Source of the DNA: Planctomycetota bacterium
Lineage (GTDB): Bacteria; Planctomycetota; UBA1135; GCA-002686595
Assembly: GCA_020638875.1 (NCBI GenBank)
Contig: JACKHS010000005.1
Coordinates: forward strand, 1-64,000
Reading direction: 5' to 3'
DNA: 64,000 nucleotides
The notes below the pieces were generated by a model. That model was not told where the DNA came from and did no database searches. It saw nothing but the letters and a program-made list of their open reading frames with translations. A program made the position numbers and the translations under genes. This document shows positions 46,751 through 55,418 of this stretch, piece by piece. Position 1 is the first letter of the stretch; each line of letters begins with the position of its first letter.

Positions 46751-47887
46751 TCAGCGCTTCGTCGTCGACGCCACCACGTCGTGGAAGCGGCGGAAGAGGT
46801 GCGCGGAGTCCAGCGGGCCGGGCGCGGCCTCGGGGTGGTACTGCACGCTGAACACCGGCAGCGTGCGGTGGCGCATGCCCTCGACCGTGTGGTCGTTCAG
46901 GTTGACGTGCGTCAGCTCGAGGTGGCCCGGCAGGCTGTCGGGCACCACCGCGAACGAGTGGTTCTGCGAGGTGATCTCGACCTTGCCCGTCAGCAGGTCG
47001 CGCACCGGGTGGTTCGCGCCGTGGTGACCGAAGGGCATCTTCTCCGTCTTCGCGCCGAGCACGATGGAGAGGATCTGGTGGCCGAGGCAGATGCCGAAGA
47101 TCGGCAGCTTGCCGACGAGGTCGCCGACCGCGTCGATCGCGCCCGTCACCGCGGCCGGGTCGCCCGGGCCGTTGGAGAGGAACACCGCCTGCGCGTCCAT
47201 CGCGAGCACGTCCGCGGCCGGCGTGCCGGCCGGCACCACGGTCGTGTCGAAGCCGCAGTGCGCGAGGCTGCGCAGGATGTTGCGCTTGGCGCCGAAGTCG
47301 TAGGCCACGCAGCGGAAGCGCGGACCCTCGGGCGCGACGACCTCGTTCGGATAGCTCGCGTCGTAGGCGCCGCTCCAGGTGTAGGGCTCAGGGCACGTGA
47401 CGCGGCTGGCGAGGTCCTGGCCGTCGGTCGACCTGGCCGCGCGCGCCTTCGCGACGAGCGAGGCCGGGTCGGAGTCGGTGGTGGAGACGACGCAGCGCAG
47501 CGAGCCCTCGGTGCGCGTCATGCGCGTCAGGCGGCGCGTGTCGAGCCCGTCGACCGCGACCACGCCCTGCTTGCGCAGCCAGTCGCCCAGCGTGCTGGTG
47601 CTGCGGTGGTTGCTCGCGAGCGGCGACATCTCCTTCATCAGGAACGCCTCCGACCACGCGCGCCCGCTCTCGGCGTCCTCCTCGGCGACGCCGTAGTTGC
47701 CGATCTGCGGGTAGGTCATGATCACCACCTGCCCGGCGTAGCTGGGGTCGGTGAGGATCTCGTGGTAGCCGGTCATGGCCGTGTTGAAGACGAGGTCACC
47801 CGTCGCCTCGCCCGTCGCGCCGACCGAGCGGCCCTCGAGGACCATCCCGTTCTCGACGCCCACCCAGGCCTTCTGTTGATCGCTCAT
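46751..47887 (-). CDS. carA: carbamoyl-phosphate synthase small subunit
   Basis: Glutaminase subunit that supplies ammonia to CarB for arginine and pyrimidine synthesis. The 378-aa protein starts GVENGMVLEGRSVGATGEA, has VFNTAMTGYHEILTDPSYAG and YPQIGNYG, then the class I amidotransferase triad: Cys in IFGICLGHQILS, and His-Glu in VFSVQYHPEAAPGP. LSNGPGDPAAV is also typical. Its ATG overlaps the larB stop. carB is not in the window. Confidence 0.97.
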   Translation of the reverse strand: MSDQQKAWVGVENGMVLEGRSVGATGEATGDLVFNTAMTGYHEILTDPSYAGQVVIMTYPQIGNYGVAEEDAESGRAWSEAFLMKEMSPLASNHRSTSTLGDWLRKQGVVAVDGLDTRRLTRMTRTEGSLRCVVSTTDSDPASLVAKARAARSTDGQDLASRVTCPEPYTWSGAYDASYPNEVVAPEGPRFRCVAYDFGAKRNILRSLAHCGFDTTVVPAGTPAADVLAMDAQAVFLSNGPGDPAAVTGAIDAVGDLVGKLPIFGICLGHQILSIVLGAKTEKMPFGHHGANHPVRDLLTGKVEITSQNHSFAVVPDSLPGHLELTHVNLNDHTVEGMRHRTLPVFSVQYHPEAAPGPLDSAHLFRRFHDVVASTTKR

Positions 47888-48651
47888 GATGCAGGCGTGG
47901 GCGCGCCCACGCGGTTGATCAGCGCGGCCTGGAAGCCGGCGCCGAAGCCGTTGTCGATGTTCACCACGGACACGCCCGAGGCGCAGGAGTTGAGCATGGC
48001 GAGCAGCGCGGCGAGGCCGTTGAAGGACGCGCCGTACCCGACCGAGGTCGGCACCGCGATCACCGGCCGCGCGACGAGGCCGCCGACGACGCTGGGCAGC
48101 GCGCCCTCCATGCCGGCGACGACCACCAGCGCGCGCGCGTCGCGCAGCGCGTCGGCCGCCTCGAGCAGGCGGTGCAGGCCGGCGACGCCGACGTCGCTGT
48201 ACGTCTCGACGCGCGCGCCGAGCATGCGCGCGGTGAGCGCGGCCTCCTCGGCCACGCGCAGGTCGGAGGTGCCGGCGCTGACCACCGCGACGAGGCCCTC
48301 GCCCTCGTCCTCGCCCGGCAGGCCGCGCGTGAGCACGCGGCTGCGCGCGTGGTGCGTGACCTCGGGCACGGCCGCGAGCACGGCCGCCGCGCCTTGCTCG
48401 CTCGTGCGCGTCACGAGCAGCTTCGCGTGCTCCTCGCAGATCGCCTTGCAGATCTCGACGAGCTCGCGCGTGCCCTTGCCCGCGCCGTAGACGACCTCGG
48501 GGAAGCCGCAGCGCAGCTCGCGGTGCGTGTCGAGGCGCGTGTGGCCGAGGTCGCGCACCGGCGGCGCGCTCAAACGGCGCAGCCCTTCCGCGACGCTGAC
48601 GTCGCGGTCACGGATCGCTTCCAGGAGGGCCGTCAGCTCGTCGGGGCTCAA
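47884..48651 (-). CDS. larB: LarB-type carboxylase (nickel-pincer cofactor pathway)
   Basis: LarB carboxylates nicotinic acid adenine dinucleotide as the first step to the nickel-pincer nucleotide of lactate racemase and relatives. The 255-aa protein has LDTHRELRCGFPEVVYGAGK (cofactor region), AVVSAGTSDLRVAEEAA, VYSDVGVAG-like ETYSDVGVAGLHRLL, VVVAGMEGALPSVVGGL and SVGYGASFNGLAALLAMLNS, the PurE-like core. It starts at TTG 48651 behind a TAGAAT -10. larC and larE are not present here, so the pathway must be completed elsewhere or the protein has another role. Confidence 0.92.
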   Translation of the reverse strand: MSPDELTALLEAIRDRDVSVAEGLRRLSAPPVRDLGHTRLDTHRELRCGFPEVVYGAGKGTRELVEICKAICEEHAKLLVTRTSEQGAAAVLAAVPEVTHHARSRVLTRGLPGEDEGEGLVAVVSAGTSDLRVAEEAALTARMLGARVETYSDVGVAGLHRLLEAADALRDARALVVVAGMEGALPSVVGGLVARPVIAVPTSVGYGASFNGLAALLAMLNSCASGVSVVNIDNGFGAGFQAALINRVGAPTPAS

Positions 48652-48691
48652 GGCGGGGCGGGGGCGCGGGGGCGGCGGAACCCGGGCGGGG

Positions 48692-48720
48692 ATTCTAGCC
48701 GACCCGCCGCGCGCCGTCTC
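48692..48720 (-). promoter_or_regulatory. possible promoter for larB-carA
   Basis: On the minus strand, GAGACG (48715-48720), 17-nt spacer, TAGAAT (48692-48697), about 40 nt before the larB TTG. The -35 matches only three consensus bases. Confidence 0.4.
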
Positions 48721-49458
48721 TCACCACAGCACCGCGACGGCGTTCAGCGTCGCGTGGGCCACGATCGAGGGCGCGAGGCTGCCCGTGCGCTCGCGCAGCG
48801 CGCCGAGGACGAGGCCGCACACGAAGCGGTGGGGGACCTCGAACAGGCCGCCGCCGTTCCAGGCGTGCGAGAGGCCGAAGAGCAGCGCGCTCGCCACGAC
48901 GGTGCCCACCGGCCCGGCCAGCTCGCGCAGCGCGACCCACAGGACCCCGCGGTCCGTCCACTCCTCGATCACGGCGGGCAGGGCCACCATCGAGAGCAGC
49001 GTGAGCGCCAGCGAGCCGGGCGGGAGCGCCTCGGTCTCGCCCTCGGGCGCGAGGGCCGAGAGCAGGCCCACGTAGCCGAAGCTCACCAGCACGCAGGCCG
49101 CGCCGCCGAGCAGGCCCAGGCCGAGTCCGGGGAGGCGCGGCGGCTGCGCGAGGCTCGCGCGCCACGCGGGCCGGCCCAGGCGCGCGAGCGCCGCCGCGGC
49201 GAAGGCGACGAGCAGCGCGAAGAACAGCGCCGTCCAGCGCAGCTCCTGCCCGGCGCTCGCGTACGCGTCGGGCGCGAAGGGCGCGAGCAGCAGGCCCGCG
49301 CCGAGCACGCCGCCGAACACGAGCGCGGTCGCTTGCACCGCCGCGCGGTCGCGGCCGGCGCTGCTCGCGTCGAGCGCCTTGCCGCACGCGCGGCAGAAGC
49401 GCGCGTCGGCGGGCACGGGCCGGCGACAGGCCGGACAGCGCGCCGTGCCCGCGCTCAC
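48721..49458 (-). CDS. CPBP family intramembrane metalloprotease with N-terminal zinc ribbon
   Basis: The 245-aa protein begins with a zinc ribbon (CPACRRPVPADARFCRACGK). Six or more hydrophobic helices follow, carrying the CPBP/Abi motifs: EEWTDRG (paired Glu and Arg), FGLSHAWNGG (His) and IVAHATLNAVAVL (His and Asn). These fit the Rce1-like glutamic/metal intramembrane protease fold. GTG 49458 overlaps the stop of the upstream zinc-ribbon gene (GTGA), so both are co-translated. Substrate unknown; some CPBP proteins act in bacteriocin immunity or protein maturation. Confidence 0.85.
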   Translation of the reverse strand: MSAGTARCPACRRPVPADARFCRACGKALDASSAGRDRAAVQATALVFGGVLGAGLLLAPFAPDAYASAGQELRWTALFFALLVAFAAAALARLGRPAWRASLAQPPRLPGLGLGLLGGAACVLVSFGYVGLLSALAPEGETEALPPGSLALTLLSMVALPAVIEEWTDRGVLWVALRELAGPVGTVVASALLFGLSHAWNGGGLFEVPHRFVCGLVLGALRERTGSLAPSIVAHATLNAVAVLW

Positions 49459-50603
49459 GGCCGCCAGTCCTTCACGCTGCGCAGGTCCAGGCTGGCGAGG
49501 CACCAGCGCTCCTCCTCCCAGGTCAGGCGAACGCCCAGCGCGCCGGCCGGACCGTGGAGCTTGGCGCGCGCCGCGGCGCCGTCGAAGAGCTCGACCTCGA
49601 CGCGCTCGAGCGGCGGCAGCGCGTCGCCCCACGCGTAACGCTCCTGCAGCTTCTCGACGTTCGACGTCCACTTGTCCCTGTTGGCGCTCGCCGCGAAGGC
49701 GCCCACTGCCGCGGTGTCGGCGCGGTTCCAGGCGTCGCGGAAGTCCTCGAGCATGGCCGCGGGCGAGGTCGGGCCGGTCGCGCTGCGCAGGCCCCAGAAG
49801 CCCGCGCCGAGCAGCGCGACGAGCGCGACGCCGATCGCGACGAGGCGCAGCGCGCCGCCGCGGTCGCGCGAGCGTGCGCGGTCGCGATGGCGTCGGCCGA
49901 CCGAGCTGCCTTGCGCGAGTCGATCGCGGTGCGTGTCGAGCTCGCCGCGCATGCGGCGCGACAGGTAGAGGTCGGGGTGCTCCTTCGCGAGCCGACTCAG
50001 CCGGGCGGCGGCGACCACCGCGGCCCACAACCACGCCGTGACCCCGATGCTCACCAGGTTCACGATGCCGCCCATCAACAGGAGCGACGTGTCCACCGTC
50101 TTCAGCGCCGCGACGCCGAGGACGACCGGCAGCGGGTGCGACTCGACCTTGTAGACCGCGACGAGGTTGAGCAGGCAGATCGCGCCCACCAGACCGAGCA
50201 GCAGCGCCATCGTGCCGGCGTCGGCCTCGGGCCTGAAGCTCGCCAGGACGAGCACGAGGAGCTGGAACACGCTGAACAGCAGCGAGACCCACAGCATCGT
50301 CTTGAGCGTGCGCACGCGCTTCATCGCCTTGCGCATCTCCGCGCCGGCGACCTTGGCCTCCGCGCGCCGGGCCGTCTCGGACGAGCCGCTCAGCGCGTGG
50401 CCGCACGCCTCGCAGAAGGCGTCGGCGGGGCTCGCTTCGGCGCCGCACGACGGACAGCTCGGCGCCTCGTCGCCTGCGTCGGACTCCGCTTCGTCGTGCG
50501 CCAGCTCCAGCGCGGCCCCACAGGCCTTGCAGCTCCACGCGCGCTCGGCGTGCGGCACGCGGTAGCGCTTGGCGCACTGCGGGCATACGGCGGCGATGCT
50601 CAT
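49455..50603 (-). CDS. zinc-ribbon membrane protein of unknown function
   Basis: The 382-aa protein has two N-terminal Cys4 ribbons: CPQCAKRYRVPHAERAWSCK with ACG (a MJ0042/rubredoxin-like knuckle), and CPSCGAEASPADAFCEACGH. Transmembrane helices at ~105-125, 130-155 and 165-210 follow, then an Arg-rich cytoplasmic segment, another helix (LRLVAIGVALVALLGAGFWG), and a C-terminal domain of ~110 residues (MLEDFRDAWNRADTAAVGAF) that resembles small NTF2-like or DUF4878-type domains. Co-translated with the CPBP protease, whose zinc ribbon it shares, so the two may act together. Confidence 0.7.
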   Translation of the reverse strand: MSIAAVCPQCAKRYRVPHAERAWSCKACGAALELAHDEAESDAGDEAPSCPSCGAEASPADAFCEACGHALSGSSETARRAEAKVAGAEMRKAMKRVRTLKTMLWVSLLFSVFQLLVLVLASFRPEADAGTMALLLGLVGAICLLNLVAVYKVESHPLPVVLGVAALKTVDTSLLLMGGIVNLVSIGVTAWLWAAVVAAARLSRLAKEHPDLYLSRRMRGELDTHRDRLAQGSSVGRRHRDRARSRDRGGALRLVAIGVALVALLGAGFWGLRSATGPTSPAAMLEDFRDAWNRADTAAVGAFAASANRDKWTSNVEKLQERYAWGDALPPLERVEVELFDGAAARAKLHGPAGALGVRLTWEEERWCLASLDLRSVKDWRP

Positions 50604-50617
50604 CTCTCCATCCTCCC

Positions 50618-50632
50618 GGCTCGGTGCGAGCC
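50618..50632. other. small perfect hairpin
   Basis: GGCTCG/CGAGCC arms with a GTG loop, directly upstream of the zinc-ribbon gene's start and next to the larger hairpin at 50633-50679. It is probably part of the same intergenic structured region. Confidence 0.4.
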
Positions 50633-50679
50633 TGTGCGAGCGGTCCCGCGCATCCTACCCGCGGGTCCGAGATCGCACA
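50633..50679 (-). terminator. structured terminator after tsaD
   Basis: Outer 7-bp arms TGTGCGA (50633-50639) and TCGCACA (50673-50679) enclose an inner CCCGCG/CGCGGG pair. Located just after the tsaD stop on the minus strand and before the next minus-strand operon. Confidence 0.55.
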
Positions 50680-50682
50680 CGC

Positions 50683-51692
<1,010 letters not shown>

Positions 51693-51696
<4 letters not shown>

Positions 51697-53162
51697 CGCG
51701 CGTCCTCCGCGTGCGCGAGCGAGCCGGGGTGCTCGCCGCGGAACAGGCGCAGCGCGGCCTCGAGCTGGCGGTCCTCGGGGTGCGGCGTGAGCAGCGTCTG
51801 GCCCACGGAGCGCTCCCACGCGCGCAGCGCCGGCAGCGCGCCCGCCGGCGGCGAGAACGTGCCGTGCAGGTAGTCGCGCATCCGCTCGCGCGTGCGGTCG
51901 TCGGCCGGCACCAGCACGTCGGGGATCAGGCCCACGACCGTGCGGTCGTCACCGGGCACGAGCGCGGAGGCGCGCGGCGTCACGCTCGGGTCGTGGCCGA
52001 AGTGCGCCTCGAGGTTGCGGTGCGCCGGCGTGTAGTAGAACGAGCTCGTCACCTTCGCGATGGCGTCGCGCTCGGGGTAGCGGTGGATCGTCTGCACCAT
52101 GCCCTTGCCGTAGGTCGGCACGCCCACGAGCACGGCAGCGCGGTGGTCCTGCAGCGCGCCGGCGAGCACCTCGCTGGCGCTGGCGGTGTACTCGTCGACG
52201 AGCAGGACGAGCGGCAGCCCGGCGTACTTCGCGAGCTCGGGCCGCGCGAGCTCGAACTCGGGCGCGCCGCGGCCTTCGGTCGAGGTGATGCGGCCCTCGT
52301 GGACGAAACGCTGCGTGACCTCGACCGCCGCGGCGAGCACGCCGCCGCGATTGCCGCGCAGGTCGATCACGAGCCCGCGCATGCCTTGGCGCTGCAGCTC
52401 GGTGACGGCCTCGTCGAACTGACGCGGCGTCTCGTTGCTGAAGCTCACGAGCGCCAGGTAGCCGATGCCGCGCTGCGCGTCGACGAGCTCGACGTGGCGC
52501 ACGGAGGGATCGATGAGCGACTGCAGCACGACCTCGAGCGCACGGCGCGCGCCGTCGAGGCCCTCGACCTCGACGTGCAGCGTCTGCCCGGCCTGTCCGC
52601 GCAGGAGCGGCACGACCTCGTCGTAGGTGCGCCCGGCGAGCGACTCGCCTTCGATGGCGACCAACGTGTCGCCGACGCGCATGCCGGCGCGCGCGGCCGG
52701 GCCGTCCTCGACGGGGAAGAGCACCTGCGGCGCTTCCGTGCCGCCGCGGAACACGACGCCGATGCCGAGGAAGTGCCCGGTCGTGTCGCGATCCACGACC
52801 GCCGTCTCGTGCCCGAGGTAGTAGCGCGAGTAGTCGTCGTGGAAGCGCTCCTCCAGCCCCGTGAACATGCCCTCGATCGCGTCCTCGGTCACCTCGTCGG
52901 GGTCGAGCCGCGCGACGTAGGTGTCGAGCAGGAGCTGGCGCACCTCCTTGTAGTGCGCGATGCCGGGATCCTCGTCCGGCGGCAACATGTCGGTGATGAG
53001 CCACATCAGGCCCATCCCGAAGAGCGTGCCGAGCAGGAAGATCAGGTTGCCGACCCACGCGCTCTCGGTGTCGCGCCGGGCGGCGCGGCGGCCGTGCGCG
53101 GGACGCGGACCGTGCGTGGGGCGCTGAGGGGGGAGCTCGTGCTCGTGCGCGTCGTCGTTCAT
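51693..53162 (-). CDS. S41 family C-terminal processing protease (CtpA-like) with PDZ
   Basis: The 489-aa protein has a short cytoplasmic His/Arg-rich N-terminus, one transmembrane anchor (WVGNLIFLLGTLFGMGLMWL), a helical bundle (EDAIEGMFTGLEERFHDDYS), a PDZ domain (GIGVVFRGG...GPAARAGMRVGDTLVAIEG) and the S41 core. The latter shows LVIDLRGNRGGVLAAAVEV, the catalytic Ser region DEYTASASEVLAGALQD and the Lys region PTYGKGMVQTI. Acts in the periplasm on envelope proteins. It is co-translated with tsaD. A TACGAT -10 lies 28 nt upstream. Confidence 0.94.
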
Positions 53163-53190
53163 GCGGGAGGGGCGGCGTCGCCGGCCGCAC

Positions 53191-53196
53191 ATCGTA
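53191..53196 (-). promoter_or_regulatory. possible -10 for the S41-tsaD operon
   Basis: TACGAT on the minus strand, 28 nt before the S41 ATG and immediately after the 53197-53237 hairpin. The -35 position would lie inside that hairpin. Confidence 0.35.
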
Positions 53197-53237
53197 GCAG
53201 CCCGCCCCGGCGCGGGCCGCGCGCCGGGACGGGCTGC
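53197..53237 (-). terminator. 18-bp hairpin after the transketolase operon
   Basis: Arms 53197-53214 and 53220-53237 are complementary over 18 bp with a single mismatch and a 5-nt loop. Read on the minus strand the mismatch becomes a G-U pair, so the RNA stem is continuous there and interrupted on the plus strand. This fits termination of the minus-strand transketolase transcript. No U-tract. Confidence 0.72.
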
Positions 53238-53254
53238 CGAGTACGGCGTGTGTC

Positions 53255-54082
53255 CTAGACGCCCAGCTCCGCCAGGGCTTCCCGCGCCTGCTCGTCGTTC
53301 GGCGCCGTCCCGTGCCAGGCGGCCTTGCCCTCCATGAACGAGACGCCCTTGCCGATCGTCGTGTGGCAGATCAGCGCGCTGGGGCGCTCGGTCTCGGCCT
53401 TGGCCGCGCAGAGCGCCGCGTCGATCGCCGTGACGTCGTGGCCGTCCACGTCGACCGCGTGCCAGCCGAAGGCCTCGTACTTCTGGCGCAGGTCGCGCAC
53501 GTTCATGACCTTGCGCATCTCGCCGTCGATCTGGATGTTGTTGAAGTCGACCAGCACGGTGAGGTTCGAGAGGCCGAAGTGCGCCGCGCTCGTGGCCGCC
53601 TCCCAGATCTGTCCCTCCTCGCTCTCGCCGTCGGACGAGGTGGCGTAGACGCGCGTCGGCCAGCCGTTCGCCTTGGCCGCCAGCGCCATGCCCTGCGCGG
53701 TCGAGAGGCCGGTGCCGAGGCTCCCCGTGCTCATGTCGATGCCGAGGTCCGCGTTGCGGTGCGGGTGCCCCTGCAGCGGCGAGCCCAGCTTGCGGAACGT
53801 GTGCAGCATCTCGCGCGGCACGATGCCCTTGTGCGCCAGCGCGGAGTACAGCCCGGCGCACGTGTGGCCGTTGCCGAGCACGAAGCGGTCGCGCTGGGGG
53901 TCGTGCAGGTTCTCCTTGCTGATGTTCAGGTGCTCCATCCACAGCACGGCCATGAAGTCGGCCATGCCCAGCGGCCCGCCGGGGTGGCCGCACGCGGCGG
54001 CGTGGACCATCTCGATCACGTCGACGCGGATGCGGCGCGCGATCTCCTCCAGGGCCAGCTTGCGCTCGGGGGTGAGGGCCAT
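53255..54082 (-). CDS. transketolase, N-terminal (TPP-binding) subunit
   Basis: Half of a split transketolase for the non-oxidative pentose phosphate pathway. The 275-aa protein carries AACGHPGGPLGMADFMAVLW, DRFVLGNGHTCAGLYSALAH, LQGHPHRN, MSTGSLGTGLSTAQGMALA, and the TPP motif SSDGESEEGQIWEAA ending in LTVLVDFNNIQIDGEM. These are the features of the PP/N-terminal domain alone. It starts 1 nt after the stop of the C-terminal subunit, so it is translated second, the reverse of the usual N-then-C order. Confidence 0.94.
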   Translation of the reverse strand: MALTPERKLALEEIARRIRVDVIEMVHAAACGHPGGPLGMADFMAVLWMEHLNISKENLHDPQRDRFVLGNGHTCAGLYSALAHKGIVPREMLHTFRKLGSPLQGHPHRNADLGIDMSTGSLGTGLSTAQGMALAAKANGWPTRVYATSSDGESEEGQIWEAATSAAHFGLSNLTVLVDFNNIQIDGEMRKVMNVRDLRQKYEAFGWHAVDVDGHDVTAIDAALCAAKAETERPSALICHTTIGKGVSFMEGKAAWHGTAPNDEQAREALAELGV

Positions 54083-54083
54083 G

Positions 54084-55049
54084 TCAGTTCTTCCTCCGCA
54101 GCAGGCGGCGCGCGCGCTCGGCGATCGAGGCGGCGTCGAGGCCGTACTTGGCGAGCAACTCGTCGGCGTCACCGCTCTCGCCGAACGTGTCCTGCACGCC
54201 CACGAGCTCGAGCGGGACCGGGCAGTGCTGCGCGAGGTGCTCCGCCACCGCGCTGCCGAGGCCGCCGACCGCTTGGTGCTCCTCGGCGGTCAACACCGCG
54301 CCGCACTCGCGCGCGGCCGCGACCAGCAGCTCGCCGTCGATGGGCTTGATCGTGCCCATGTTGATCACGCGCGCCTCGACGCCTTCGGACGCCAGCAGGT
54401 CGGCGGCCTCCAGCGCGGCGCCGACCTCGACGCCGCAGGCGACCAGCGCCACGTCGTTCCCGGGCCGCAGCACCGTGCCCTTGCCGATGCGGAAGCGGTA
54501 GTCGTCGCCGAGCACGATGGGCGTCTTCGCGCGCGACAGCCGCACGTAGACCGGCCCGCGGCACGCGGCCGCGGCGAACACCGCCTGACGCGCCTCGACG
54601 GCGTCGGCCGGGACCAGCACGGTCATGCCCGGCAGGACGCGCATCAACGCGAGGTCCTCGAGCATCTGGTGCGACTTGCCGTCCTCGCCGACCGTCAGGC
54701 CCGCGTGCGTGGCGCAGATCTTCACGTCGAGGTGCGGCACGCAGATCGACTGCCGGACCGGCTCCCAGGCCTTGCCGGCCGCGAACATGGCGAACGAGCT
54801 GGCGAAGACCACCTTGCCCATCGAGGCCAGGCCGGCGGCCGTGCCCATCATGTTCGACTCGGCCACGCCGAGGTTGAAGAAGCGCTCGGGGAAGGCGTCG
54901 GCGAAGACCTTGGTGCGGGTCGAGCCCGACAGGTCGGCGTCGAGGACGACGACGTCGGGATTCTGCTTGCCGAGCTCCGCCAGCGCCTCGCCGTAGGCGT
55001 CGCGCGTCGCGGCTCGTTTCGCGGCGGTGGGGTTCAAGACAGGGCTCAC
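54084..55049 (-). CDS. transketolase, C-terminal (pyrimidine-binding) subunit
   Basis: The second half of the split enzyme, 321 aa. It contains RDAYGEALAELGKQNPDVVVLDADLSG (catalytic-domain start), RFFNLGVAESNMMGTAAGLA with the TPP-contact Glu, FAAGKAWEPVRQSICVPHLDVK, CATHAGLTVGEDGKSHQMLE, and the C-terminal Rossmann-like domain (VALVACGVEVGAALEAADLL, LTAEEHQAVGGLGSAVAE). GTG 55049 is used; TTG at 55037 is an alternative. A good minus-strand promoter lies 90 nt upstream, making this the first gene of the pair. Confidence 0.93.
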   Translation of the reverse strand: MSPVLNPTAAKRAATRDAYGEALAELGKQNPDVVVLDADLSGSTRTKVFADAFPERFFNLGVAESNMMGTAAGLASMGKVVFASSFAMFAAGKAWEPVRQSICVPHLDVKICATHAGLTVGEDGKSHQMLEDLALMRVLPGMTVLVPADAVEARQAVFAAAACRGPVYVRLSRAKTPIVLGDDYRFRIGKGTVLRPGNDVALVACGVEVGAALEAADLLASEGVEARVINMGTIKPIDGELLVAAARECGAVLTAEEHQAVGGLGSAVAEHLAQHCPVPLELVGVQDTFGESGDADELLAKYGLDAASIAERARRLLRRKN

Positions 55050-55136
55050 TCTGTGCGGCGTGGGCTGGGGCGTCGCGGGACGCCCGAGGGGACGGGGGAC
55101 GGCAGGGCGCTCGCGGCCGACCGAGGGGACGCTCGG

Positions 55137-55165
55137 GTTGTACCGGGCCCGCGGGGGGGCTTCAA
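55137..55165 (-). promoter_or_regulatory. sigma70-type promoter for the split transketolase
   Basis: On the minus strand, TTGAAG (55160-55165), a 17-nt spacer, then TACAAC (55137-55142). This gives a leader of about 80 nt. The rest of the 369-bp divergent spacer (55050-55418) shows no other clear element. Confidence 0.65.
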
Positions 55166-55418
55166 TCGCGGCGCGCGCCGCGCGTCGAAAAGCGCGGATC
55201 TCGGTCAACGTCGCGCGCCGTGGCCCGAATGCACACCCAGCGGCCGAGCGCGCGGGGCGGTTGTCTCTTGCGGAGGACGACCCGCGCGCGGGCCTGCGAC
55301 CGCGCCGAGCCTCTAACCTCCATTGCGCCCGTGAGTTGGCGATGCTCCACTGCGAGGGGCAGGCTTGGCACGCGACTCGCTCGACCGGCCGCTCCGTCCG
55401 CCGCCCCGACTCCGATCC

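Noticed and set aside
48721..49458. Bacteriocin immunity module built on the CPBP protease
   Set aside because: No bacteriocin precursor, export or leader-peptidase gene was found nearby.
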